Shown here piece by piece: positions 6,387 through 14,399 of a stretch of DNA of 41,029 nucleotides (positions are counted from its first letter, which is position 1; each line of letters starts with the position of its first letter). This DNA is from an uncultured Ruminococcus sp. (GTDB lineage Bacteria > Bacillota > Clostridia > Oscillospirales > Acutalibacteraceae). Below the pieces are notes generated by a model. The model did no database searches and was not told where the DNA came from. It saw nothing but the letters and a program-made list of their open reading frames with translations. Position numbers and translations under genes: made by a program. Location of the stretch: contig CADBWP010000048.1 in assembly GCA_902798365.1 (NCBI GenBank), positions 1 to 41,029 on the forward strand, given 5' to 3'.

Positions 6387-9221
6387 ATGTCTGACACAAT
6401 AACCCTGCGGCGGAACAGCCTTTCCGCAAGGCTTACGGCGCTTTGCAGGCGCAACGTCTATGTGTGGGCGACGTTTGTAATCTCGCTGACGCTCATGCTT
6501 GTGGCGTTCGGACTTCACAACGTTTCTCCGTTCGGAGAAGGCGACAAGCAGATTTTGGTAACCGACCTGTGGCATCAGTACTATCCGTTCTTGGCGGATT
6601 TTCAGTATAAGCTGCAGCACGGCGAAAGCCTGTTCTGGACATGGTCCGTGGGCGGAGGCGTAAACTACTTCTCGCTCATGTCCTATTATCTGGCGGGACC
6701 GCTCAACTTTTTGTCTTTGTTTGTGCCGTCGGATTTTTTGCGCGAGTTCCTCATGTTCTCGGTCGCAATCAAAATCGCCCTTGCGGGCAGCTTTATGGCG
6801 TATTTTTTAAAAAGCCTTTACAAGCGCAACGATGCCTCGCTGGTGATCTTCGGCATAAGCTTTTCGTTCTGCGCCTTTTTCATGGGCTATTACTGGAACA
6901 CCATCTGGCTTGACACGGCATGCATAACGCCGCTGGTGGCATTGGGCATAGTCAAGCTGCTCACCGAAAACAACTTCCGCCTTTACACGGTGACGCTGGC
7001 GCTTTCGCTGCTCTCCAACTACTACATAGGCTTTTTCACCTGCATTTTCGTGCTGCTCATCTTTATCGGCTACAACATCGTGCGCTGGCAAAACCTGAGG
7101 GTTTTCCTTGTAAACATCGCCAAGACGGGCGTGTTCACCCTGCTGGGCATAGGCATAACGGCGTTCTTTTTGCTGCCTGCCTTTTTGGCGCTGCAAAACA
7201 CCCACGCCAGCGGCAGCGCTTTCCCAACGGATTTCAGGATAAACATAGGCTCCACAAACGACCTTGCCGGCGTGCTCAGCGCCATGAAGAGCATAACGGG
7301 CAACCTTGTCAACTTTACCGTTGCGGCAAACAAAGAGGTTGACGCAATGCCCAACATCGCGTGCGGCTCGGTGTCGATATTCTTCGCGTTCCTCAGCCTC
7401 ACCTCAAAGGACATCAAGCTCAGAGAAAAGCTTGTGTGTCTGGGTCTTGTCATTTTCATGTTCCTCAGCTGCATCATTCGTCAGCTCGACTACATCTGGC
7501 ACGGCTTCCACTTCACAAACATGATCTCCTACCGCTTTACCTACCTGATAAGCTTTGTCATTATCGTTATGGGCTTCCGCGCGTTTATGAACATAGAGCG
7601 GATAAACCTGATAGGGGCGGTGGTCGCGTCCGCGCTGAGCTACTTTGTGCTTATGATGGAGCTCGACTTTACGGGCAAGGTGCGCGACGACGGCGAGTGG
7701 TCTTATGATCAGGGCGTTTATAACATGTTTGAAAAGGGCACCCACAACCGCGACGAACGCATAGGCTGGGTGGCTCCCACGCTTATAGCCGTGGCAATAC
7801 TGTTTGCGCTTATAACCGTAATGGTTATACTATACACCAAGCGAATCATCCCCAAGCAGGCGCTTATGATCTCGCTGGCAATAGTGGTAATCGTGCAAAG
7901 CGGCTACACCGCGTTCTTCGGCGTTGACGTAACAACGGTCACCACCACCTCGGGCTATCCCAGCGGCGAGGAGAGCACCGAAACCATAATAGATTATATG
8001 AACGAGCTTGAGGCAGATACGCCCGAGCTGTGGCGCGCCGAAATGAGCAGCACCCAAACCCTTAACGACGGTGCGCTCAACCACTATCACGGTCTGTCGA
8101 TGTTCAACTCCATGGCGAACGAGAGCATGACCCTGCTATTTGAAAACTTCGGTCTTACGGGCTGGCAGTCGGGCAACCGCTATACCTATCAGGAGAGCTC
8201 GCCCGTCACCAACATGTTTATGAACCTTAAGTACATCATTTCGCGCAACGGTTACGTAAACAACACCTACGACTTAAGCGAGCTAAACACCTCGGGCAAC
8301 ATAAAGCTTTACAAAAACAACCACTATCTTCCCATGGGCTTCATGGTCAACGACAGCATTCTCAGGTGGGAGGAGATCACCGCCGAGGACAGCTTTAACC
8401 CGTTTGAAAAGCAAAACGAGTTTTTCCGTCTGGCAACCGGCATAAACGCAGATGTTTATGAACGCGTTCAGGTCACCGACCAGGGTCACACCGACGCCTC
8501 GCAGTTCCAGGTCACCCTTAAAAGCTACGGCGAGTACAGCTTCAGCTGCCTCGATTCCAACATAACCCCGCACCTAAAATGGAACTATGTTGCGCCCGAA
8601 AGCGGCCTGTATCTTGTATGGACAAAGATAGACAACGGCGACGACATCACCATCACCAAAAACAACGACCAGGCAAGCGCACGCAACTACAGCATGGGTC
8701 GCCCCTACATCGCCTGTGTGGGCTACTTTAACAAGGGCGAAAGGCTCTCGGTCAACGTAAACCTTAAGCAGGGCGCAAGCGGCAACGGCAAGGTGTATGT
8801 CAACAGGCTCGATCAGGCTGTGTTTGAGCAGGGCTACGATCTGCTTAAGCAAAGCGTTATGACCACCACAAGGTTCAGCAACGGCAGCGTTATGGAGGGC
8901 ACCATCAACGCCAAAAACAACGGCGTGTTCTACACCTCCATTCCCTACGAAAAGGGCTGGACGGCTTATGTTGACGGCGAGCAGGTCGAGCTTACGCCCG
9001 TGGGCGGCTCGCTTGTGGCGTTCAGGCTTTCGGCAGGCGAGCACGAAATAAAGCTCCGCTACTACCCCAACGGCTTCTGGCCGGGCTTTGCGGTCACGGT
9101 CATTTGTCTGGCAGGCTTCATAGCGGCTTGCATACTCACCTATAAGCTGAAAAAACCCATCATTCCCGAATACGCAAAAGACAAAAGCGTTCTCGAGGCT
9201 GAGGAAGCACGCCGGGAATAA
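6387..9221 (+). CDS. YfhO family multi-pass membrane protein (GT-C type transferase)
   Basis: A 944-residue protein with about a dozen membrane helices in the first 500 residues, one near the C-terminus, and a large extracytoplasmic part between them. The N-terminal DLWHQYYPF motif, the SYYLAGPLNFL segment and the late YEKGWTAYVDG and AGEHEIKLRYYPNG motifs are characteristic of YfhO. In Bacillus, Listeria and Staphylococcus, YfhO-type proteins act with CsbB/GtrB and GtcA to add sugar to teichoic acids on the outer face. The start at 6387 has GGAGG 11 bases upstream. Divergence from gtrB-gtrA makes the same cooperation likely here; the acceptor cannot be read from the sequence. Confidence 0.9.
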   Translation: MSDTITLRRNSLSARLTALCRRNVYVWATFVISLTLMLVAFGLHNVSPFGEGDKQILVTDLWHQYYPFLADFQYKLQHGESLFWTWSVGGGVNYFSLMSYYLAGPLNFLSLFVPSDFLREFLMFSVAIKIALAGSFMAYFLKSLYKRNDASLVIFGISFSFCAFFMGYYWNTIWLDTACITPLVALGIVKLLTENNFRLYTVTLALSLLSNYYIGFFTCIFVLLIFIGYNIVRWQNLRVFLVNIAKTGVFTLLGIGITAFFLLPAFLALQNTHASGSAFPTDFRINIGSTNDLAGVLSAMKSITGNLVNFTVAANKEVDAMPNIACGSVSIFFAFLSLTSKDIKLREKLVCLGLVIFMFLSCIIRQLDYIWHGFHFTNMISYRFTYLISFVIIVMGFRAFMNIERINLIGAVVASALSYFVLMMELDFTGKVRDDGEWSYDQGVYNMFEKGTHNRDERIGWVAPTLIAVAILFALITVMVILYTKRIIPKQALMISLAIVVIVQSGYTAFFGVDVTTVTTTSGYPSGEESTETIIDYMNELEADTPELWRAEMSSTQTLNDGALNHYHGLSMFNSMANESMTLLFENFGLTGWQSGNRYTYQESSPVTNMFMNLKYIISRNGYVNNTYDLSELNTSGNIKLYKNNHYLPMGFMVNDSILRWEEITAEDSFNPFEKQNEFFRLATGINADVYERVQVTDQGHTDASQFQVTLKSYGEYSFSCLDSNITPHLKWNYVAPESGLYLVWTKIDNGDDITITKNNDQASARNYSMGRPYIACVGYFNKGERLSVNVNLKQGASGNGKVYVNRLDQAVFEQGYDLLKQSVMTTTRFSNGSVMEGTINAKNNGVFYTSIPYEKGWTAYVDGEQVELTPVGGSLVAFRLSAGEHEIKLRYYPNGFWPGFAVTVICLAGFIAACILTYKLKKPIIPEYAKDKSVLEAEEARRE

Positions 9222-9238
9222 TATGATATAAAGAAACA

Positions 9239-9280
9239 CCGCATGATTCACGGCGCAAGCCCGAATCATGCGGTTATTTT
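9239..9280 (+). terminator. Terminator of the yfhO-like gene
   Basis: CCGCATGATTC (9239-9249) pairs perfectly with GAATCATGCGG (9263-9273) and is followed by TTATTTT. Confidence 0.9.
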
Positions 9281-9348
9281 CGGTTAAACCCCGTCACGAT
9301 TTCGTCAGAAGCCGCGACGGGGCAATGTCGTCAACTTAACGTTTTTTC

Positions 9349-9553
9349 GACTGAGGGGTCGGAGACGCTTGGCAATTACCAAACACCGACAAAGAACAGA
9401 AAGGTTTTCGACCTCTCCGTCAGCTATCGCTGACACCTTTTTTTGCGAAAACGGCAACCCTTTTGTCGCTGCGCGACATTTTCCTTGTCAGGGAAATCAC
9501 CTTATCGCAGGGGAGGCTTTTTGGTGCAGACAGATATGTTTTGTGCTTAAGTT
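9349..9553. repeat. Dispersed repeat copy 2, inverted relative to 4524-4671
   Basis: The reverse complement matches the copy at 4524-4671 from AACTTAAGC to CCGACCCCTCAGTC. It has an extra stretch of about 60 bases (about 9437-9499) in place of one arm of the GGGGAGG hairpin. Together with flanking bases this fills the gap between the yfhO terminator and the DUF1275 gene; no gene is seen there. Confidence 0.85.
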
Positions 9554-9570
9554 GACGATCGGCGCTTTTA

Positions 9571-10251
9571 TTAATGACCGACCAGCGCCGCCGCCTGCCA
9601 CTTGGCGCTTATGTAGCGGTAATATGCCAGGGCGGACAGCAGTATGGGGACAAAGCAGAACCAGATAGCCGCCGTGCCCAGCCACATGCTTGTAAGGCAG
9701 CCGAACGCCACGCCTATGTGAAAGCACAGCAGCGTAGCCCAGTAAAACCGCGCCCTTGCAAGCGTTGCCTTGTCCTTATCCACAAACAGATATTTTGTAA
9801 GCAGCATGGACGCCTGCCGCACGTTGTTTGACGAGAATATGGTCGAGCTCGAGTTTCCGCCCGCCGTTTTGAAGGCGTTCCATTGAACAGGCGCGGCGAA
9901 CACCAGCGGAATACAAGCCAGAATGTGGTTTGTTATGAACGGGCACGCTCCCACAATGACAACGGCGGCAGAGGTGACTATCAGGCTGACTATTTTCATG
10001 CTAAGCCTTGACCGCCGCCGCACAAGCACATAGAACGCGTTGCCGCCGCAGTAGGTGACAAAGCCCAGCAGCATGAACCACACAAGGCTGAGGTCGCCGC
10101 GGCACAGATCCTGTACCAGCCTTATCAGGTTGCCCGTCTGTGCGTTGCAAAAAAAGTCGAAATGATTAAAAATAGTGTAGCTGCCCAAAAAACCGCCCAC
10201 AATGCTCACGGCGTGGTGCAGCGTCATCTGTCTTTGCGTTATCCGTTTCAT
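9571..10251 (-). CDS. DUF1275 (YoaK) family membrane protein
   Basis: The 226-residue protein has six predicted membrane helices and the family's NAQTGN motif (about residues 36-41), followed by the SNNVRQ segment near residue 140. The family is common in bacteria and has no proven substrate. Start ATG at 10251. It lies just downstream of the citrate synthase terminator and has no obvious strong promoter, so it may be weakly transcribed by read-through. Confidence 0.85.
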   Translation of the reverse strand: MKRITQRQMTLHHAVSIVGGFLGSYTIFNHFDFFCNAQTGNLIRLVQDLCRGDLSLVWFMLLGFVTYCGGNAFYVLVRRRSRLSMKIVSLIVTSAAVVIVGACPFITNHILACIPLVFAAPVQWNAFKTAGGNSSSTIFSSNNVRQASMLLTKYLFVDKDKATLARARFYWATLLCFHIGVAFGCLTSMWLGTAAIWFCFVPILLSALAYYRYISAKWQAAALVGH

Positions 10252-10262
10252 TTTTTAACTCC

Positions 10263-10291
10263 GTAACAAAGGCTGCCCCGAAGGACAGCCT
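10263..10291 (-). terminator. Terminator of the citrate synthase gene
   Basis: On the minus strand AGGCTGTCC, loop TTCGG, GGCAGCCT, then TTTGTT. It sits directly after the citrate synthase stop codon. Confidence 0.85.
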
Positions 10292-10295
10292 GAAT

Positions 10296-11663
10296 TTATC
10301 TGTTGTTGAGCGCCGTGTATTCTTTTTCGTCCGAAATGCTCATGTAAGCCGGGCGGATAATCTTGCCGGAGTTTATAAGCTCCTCAAGCCTGTGCGCGCT
10401 CCAGCCCGCGATACGTGCGGTGGCAAACAGCGGCGTGTAAAGCTCGCAGGGAATGTCGAGCATACTGTAGAGCAGTCCGCTGTAGAAATCGACGTTTGAT
10501 GCAACGCCCTTGTAAATGCGCCGTTTTTTGCCGATAACTATGGGAGCCAGCCTTTCAACGCGCTCATACAGGTCAAAGTCCTTTGAGTAGCCCTCAACGT
10601 GAGCCAGCGTCTGAACGGCGCCTTTCAAAATCTTCTGGCGCGGGTCGCTTATGGTGTAAACCGCGTGACCCATGCCGTATATAAGTCCCTTTCTGTCGAA
10701 CGCCTCGCGGTCGAGCAGCTTTTCAAGGTAATTTTCGATAGCCGCGTCATCCTTCCAGTCCTTGACGTTTGCCTTAAGATCCTCAAACATCTCAAACACC
10801 TTTACGTTTGCGCCGCCGTGCTTGGGACCCTTAAGCGACGCAAGCGCCGCCGAAATAGCCGAATATGTGTCGGTGCCCGAGGAGGTGACCACGTGGGTGG
10901 TAAAGGTGGAGTTGTTGCCGCCGCCGTGCTCCATGTGCAGAATAAGCGCCATGTCAAGCACCTTTGCCTCGAGCTCGGTGTATTTTCTGTCGGGGCGCAG
11001 CAGCGAAAGAATGACCTCTGCGGTTGACATGGTGGGCTCGGCATAGTGTATGTAAAGGCTTTTGTCGCGCAGGTAGTGGTTGTAGGCGTGATAGCCATAC
11101 ACCGACAGCAGGGGGAACACCGAAATAAGCTGAATACTCTGCCTGAGCACATTGTTCAGCGAGGTGTCGTTTGCGTTTTTGTCATAACAGAAAAGCGTCA
11201 GCACGCTTCGCGCTATGGTGTTCATCATGTCGTCGCTGGGAGCCTTCAGAATAACGTCGCGCACAAAGTTCTGCGGAAGAGTTCTGTAGCGCACCAAAAG
11301 CTCCTTAAAGCTTTTAAGCTGATTTTTGTCGGGCAGCTCGCCGAACAGCAGAAGATACACGACCTCTTCAAAGCCGAAGCGGTTGTCCTTCATAATGCCG
11401 TTTACAATGTCGTTTACGTTGTATCCGCGGTAGTACAGCTCGCCGTCGCAGGGCACCAGCTTGCCGCCGACCAGCTTGTTCTGCTTGATGGTGGAGATGT
11501 CGGTAAGACCCGTAAGCACGCCCTTGCCGTCAATATCTCTCAGTCCTCTTTTTACGTTGTATTTGCTGTACAGCTCTGTGTCTATCACGGAGTTTGCCGC
11601 CATTTTGTCGGCAAGAGTATTGATCTCGGGGATTATCTCGGAATAATCCCATCCGTTCTGCAT
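10296..11663 (-). CDS. gltA: Citrate synthase
   Basis: This roughly 455-residue protein belongs to the citrate/2-methylcitrate synthase family and condenses oxaloacetate with acetyl-CoA. The substrate-binding HMEHGGGNNSTF segment, the GPKHGGAN motif and GHAVYTISDPR, with its expected active-site histidine, are all present. In an anaerobe this usually serves an incomplete TCA branch toward 2-oxoglutarate and glutamate. The frame opens at a TTG at 11669 with an AAGGGAAG site close by; the ATG six bases inside (11663) is chosen here but the TTG is possible. Monocistronic with its own promoter and terminator; no aconitase or isocitrate dehydrogenase is adjacent. Confidence 0.93.
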   Translation of the reverse strand: MQNGWDYSEIIPEINTLADKMAANSVIDTELYSKYNVKRGLRDIDGKGVLTGLTDISTIKQNKLVGGKLVPCDGELYYRGYNVNDIVNGIMKDNRFGFEEVVYLLLFGELPDKNQLKSFKELLVRYRTLPQNFVRDVILKAPSDDMMNTIARSVLTLFCYDKNANDTSLNNVLRQSIQLISVFPLLSVYGYHAYNHYLRDKSLYIHYAEPTMSTAEVILSLLRPDRKYTELEAKVLDMALILHMEHGGGNNSTFTTHVVTSSGTDTYSAISAALASLKGPKHGGANVKVFEMFEDLKANVKDWKDDAAIENYLEKLLDREAFDRKGLIYGMGHAVYTISDPRQKILKGAVQTLAHVEGYSKDFDLYERVERLAPIVIGKKRRIYKGVASNVDFYSGLLYSMLDIPCELYTPLFATARIAGWSAHRLEELINSGKIIRPAYMSISDEKEYTALNNR

Positions 11664-11723
11664 CGCCAAATCACTTCCCTTCCGAATATTTGCCTGTATT
11701 ATTCTTATTTATCCAATGCTGTG

Positions 11724-11752
11724 ATTATACCATAAAATGATAAATTACGCAA
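11724..11752 (-). promoter_or_regulatory. Citrate synthase promoter
   Basis: On the minus strand TTGCGT (11752-11747) and TATAAT (11729-11724) are 17 bases apart. The -10 is perfect. Confidence 0.7.
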
Positions 11753-11803
11753 TCGTTTTTGCGGGGTTTTATCGCCAAAGCCTGCAAATTGTGTAATATG
11801 TTG

Positions 11804-12613
11804 CTATTTCAGAACGAATTTGGTCAGCGTTTCGGCAATACCGTCCCGGTCGTTGGATTCGCAAACGTAGTCGGCTATTTTTTTCAGCTCTGCCTCGCCG
11901 TTGTCCATAGCAACGCCAAAGCCCGCGTAGCCTATCATGGTAAGGTCGTTGTAGTTGTCGCCGAAGGCTATCAGCTCGTCGCGTCTTATGCCCAGCTTGT
12001 CAAGCAGCGGGGGCAGCATAGCTCCCTTGGAAATGCCGAAGGGCATTATCTCCATAAAATAGGGCGCGCTTTTATACACGTCAAGCAGTCCGTCATACCG
12101 CTTTGACAGCACGGTCTGATAGCTGTCAAGCTCGTCGGGCTCGCCTGCCAAAAGAATCTTGTTGAACGGGAACCTCACCGCCGCCACAAAGTCGTCGGTG
12201 GTTATCATGTCTGTCTTAAGAACGTCCTTTTCAATAAAGGTGTAGTCGTTAACCTTGTTGTCGGCGTATATCCGCTTGTCGTCAAAGGTTATCATGGTGA
12301 TGTTTGAATCCTTAAGCACACTCACGATGTCGGCAAGGTATTCGCCCGGAAACAGCTTTGACACTATCGTCTTGCCCGTGGTGCAGTCGATTATCTTGCC
12401 GCCGTTAAAGGACATTATGTAGCCGCCGTAGCGTTCGAGCATCAGATCCTGCGCAATGGGATACACACCCAGCGGGTGCCGTCCCGACGCCAGAATTATC
12501 TTTTTGCCCTGATCCTGAGCCTCAAGCAGAGTGTAACGGGTGCGCGGCGAGATCTCCTTCCGCGAGTTGGTAAGGGTGCCGTCAATGTCAAGTGCAATAA
12601 GTTTGTAATCCAT
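11804..12613 (-). CDS. HAD superfamily Cof-type phosphatase
   Basis: The 269-residue protein shows HAD motif I as DIDGT near the N-terminus, an SGRHP motif II region, a conserved lysine in GISKGAML and motif IV as GDNYNDL. A C2-type cap domain lies between motifs II and III, typical of the Cof/YidA group that dephosphorylates sugar phosphates, FMN or pyridoxal phosphate. The substrate cannot be fixed from sequence. It has its own promoter, whose -35 lies next to the terminator of the upstream gene. Confidence 0.92.
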   Translation of the reverse strand: MDYKLIALDIDGTLTNSRKEISPRTRYTLLEAQDQGKKIILASGRHPLGVYPIAQDLMLERYGGYIMSFNGGKIIDCTTGKTIVSKLFPGEYLADIVSVLKDSNITMITFDDKRIYADNKVNDYTFIEKDVLKTDMITTDDFVAAVRFPFNKILLAGEPDELDSYQTVLSKRYDGLLDVYKSAPYFMEIMPFGISKGAMLPPLLDKLGIRRDELIAFGDNYNDLTMIGYAGFGVAMDNGEAELKKIADYVCESNDRDGIAETLTKFVLK

Positions 12614-12653
12614 ATGAACTCTCCAAAATCAACTAAACACACTAATCACCCGT

Positions 12654-12682
12654 ATTATAGCATATTCCTTCAAAAAATGCAA
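12654..12682 (-). promoter_or_regulatory. Promoter of the Cof-type phosphatase gene
   Basis: On the minus strand TTGCAT (12682-12677) and TATAAT (12659-12654) are 17 bases apart. Confidence 0.7.
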
Positions 12683-12683
12683 A

Positions 12684-12707
12684 TCGGGAGGGCAAAACGC
12701 CTCCCGA
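12684..12707 (-). terminator. Terminator of the UPF0340 gene
   Basis: On the minus strand TCGGGAGG and CCTCCCGA pair around an 8-base loop and are followed by TTTGCATTTTTT. Confidence 0.85.
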
Positions 12708-12736
12708 CTGTTATCGCTGATGCTTTCGGCTCAGGA

Positions 12737-13270
12737 TCACTCATACACAGCCCTGCATCCGCCTATATATTTGGGGCGGGTGCGCGCGGCAAGCACAAGC
12801 GCGCTGCCTATGCTTTTTACGCTCAGCCTCACGGGCACGGCGACTCTTTTAAGGTGCATGCCAATCAGCGTGCCGCCTATGTCAATGCCGGCGTCCGCCT
12901 TTATCTCCTCAAGCATGACGGGATTCTTAAAGGTTCGGTAAGCCGTGGTGGCAAACGAGCCGCCCGCCTTTGGCTGAGGTATAACGCAAACCTCCTCGGC
13001 GCCGTGCGCCGCCTCGCGTTCAACCACTATGGCGCGGTTGAGGTGCTCGCAGCATTGCGCAGCAAGATACACGCCCCTTGCCTGCAAGGCATCGTAAATG
13101 CCGCCGAAAACCGCCTCCGCCGTTTCAAGGCTCGAGTTTTTTCCTATGGTGCCGCCGGCGACCTCGCTCGACGAGCAGCCTATCACCATGATGTCGCCCT
13201 TTTTAAGGGACGCAGCCTCGCAAAGCTCCTCGGCAGCCTGTTTTGCCTGATTGTAGATCTCGGTATTCAT
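12737..13270 (-). CDS. ywlG: UPF0340 / TIGR01440 family protein
   Basis: About 177 residues. The segments VIGCSSSEVAGG, QCCEHLNRA and the C-terminal RPKYIGGCRA mark the YwlG family, which is widespread in Firmicutes. The function is not firmly established. The ATG at 13270 is used because GGAG lies 9 bases upstream; the ATG at 13279 directly abuts that site. A TATAAT promoter lies immediately upstream and a terminator immediately downstream. Confidence 0.9.
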   Translation of the reverse strand: MNTEIYNQAKQAAEELCEAASLKKGDIMVIGCSSSEVAGGTIGKNSSLETAEAVFGGIYDALQARGVYLAAQCCEHLNRAIVVEREAAHGAEEVCVIPQPKAGGSFATTAYRTFKNPVMLEEIKADAGIDIGGTLIGMHLKRVAVPVRLSVKSIGSALVLAARTRPKYIGGCRAVYE

Positions 13271-13289
13271 AAAAATCATCTCCGAGATT

Positions 13290-13317
13290 ATTATACCACA
13301 TTAATTAAAAATGGCAA
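13290..13317 (-). promoter_or_regulatory. Promoter of the UPF0340 gene
   Basis: On the minus strand TTGCCA (13317-13312) and TATAAT (13295-13290) are 16 bases apart. Confidence 0.6.
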
Positions 13318-13386
13318 CACCGTTTTTGCCTTCGGGCATAGTATGTACCGGGAAGTGAAAAATCAGAGAAATGAAAGGCGGATAAT

Positions 13387-14304
13387 ATGAACACAAAAGG
13401 AAAAAAGGGTGTTGACATCTCCTCGCTCAACGGCGACGTCAATATTCAAAAGGTAAAAAACGCGGGCTACGACTTTGTTATGATACGCTGCGGCTACGGC
13501 GACGACTTAGCCGTGCAGGATGATACCCGTTTTGAGAGCAACGTTAAAAAATGCGAGGCGGCAGGCGTTCCGTGGGGCGCTTATCTGTATTCCTACGCGC
13601 TTAACACGGAGGACGCAAAAAGCGAGGCGCGGCATGTGATCCGTCTGCTGAAAAACAAGCGTCCCACCCTGCCTGTCGCATTTGACATCGAGGACGGCGA
13701 CGGCTACAAGCAGCGTCACGGTATGCCCTCAAACGCAACGCTCAGGGCTATTTGCAAAACGTTTTTGTCCGAGATAAAAAAGGCGGGCTACTATCCCATG
13801 CTCTATTCGTCGCTCAGCTGGCTAAACGACCGGCTTTACGACAAAAGCCTGCTCAACAGCTACGACGTATGGGTGGCGCAATGGAACTCCACCTGCGACT
13901 ACAAGGGCGAATACGGTATGTGGCAGTACGGCGGCGAGCAAAACTTTATCGACGGCAACAGTATCCCCGGCGTCGGCGTTATCGACAAGGACAGGTGCTA
14001 CAAGGACTACCCGACCATAATCAAAAACGGCGGCTACAACAACTGGCCTGCCCCAAGGGCGCTCGACACCTCGGGCTATCAAAAGGGCGACGACAGCCTC
14101 GGCGTGCTTGCCCTTAAGGAAATGCTGCTCACGGCAAAAAAGCTGGGCATAGTCACAAACGGCATGGACGAAAACTCAATATTCGGCGAGGGCACGCTCA
14201 TCGACGTAAACCAGGTGCTCGCGCGCGGCGGCTACCGCCAAAACGGTATAGCCGGTGTTGGCTTTATGAAGTACCTTGCAAAGCTTACAAGGGATAAAAT
14301 CTAA
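13387..14304 (+). CDS. GH25 lysozyme (N-acetylmuramidase), no signal peptide
   Basis: The first 205 or so residues form a GH25 domain. Asp10 in GVDIS and Asp100/Glu102 in AFDIED match the catalytic acids of the Cellosyl/endolysin family, which cleave the MurNAc-GlcNAc bond of peptidoglycan. Residues about 215-305 form a second domain. Its alternating LKEML, FGEGT and GGYRQNGIAGVGFMKYL elements suggest a diverged PG_binding_1-type wall-binding module. No signal peptide or membrane helix is visible, which is unusual for a housekeeping autolysin and usual for a phage endolysin; no phage genes are nearby. The start has GAAAGGCGG upstream. Confidence 0.88.
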   Translation: MNTKGKKGVDISSLNGDVNIQKVKNAGYDFVMIRCGYGDDLAVQDDTRFESNVKKCEAAGVPWGAYLYSYALNTEDAKSEARHVIRLLKNKRPTLPVAFDIEDGDGYKQRHGMPSNATLRAICKTFLSEIKKAGYYPMLYSSLSWLNDRLYDKSLLNSYDVWVAQWNSTCDYKGEYGMWQYGGEQNFIDGNSIPGVGVIDKDRCYKDYPTIIKNGGYNNWPAPRALDTSGYQKGDDSLGVLALKEMLLTAKKLGIVTNGMDENSIFGEGTLIDVNQVLARGGYRQNGIAGVGFMKYLAKLTRDKI

Positions 14305-14398
14305 GGCAACACCGCACAAATCAAGGCGCACGGCTTGCTTGAATATTATTCCGTCAGCTTGCCCAAAAAATCTCGGCAAGGCGTCAGCCTTACCTCGA
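14303..14398. repeat. MITE-like repeat, copy A (right end missing)
   Basis: It begins AAGGCAACACCGCACAA, its first two bases forming the end of the lysozyme stop codon. It matches the 22615 and 32783 copies for about 96 bases, as far as TTACCTCGA, and then stops. The right terminal inverted repeat is absent; the next base pairs are the end of the convergent aquaporin gene. Confidence 0.88.
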
Positions 14399-14399
14399 T

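Noticed and set aside
9369-9668. Pair of similar small proteins (MAITKHR...) at 4420-4650 and 9369-9668
   Set aside because: They are translations of the two inverted copies of one noncoding repeat; similarity follows from the DNA, and neither has a proper ribosome site.
12476-13390. 304-residue plus-strand frame
   Set aside because: It runs antisense to the UPF0340 gene and across its terminator and promoter; no recognisable motif.
13387-14304. Part of a prophage
   Set aside because: No holin, tail, capsid, integrase or terminase genes flank the lysozyme; both neighbours are housekeeping genes.
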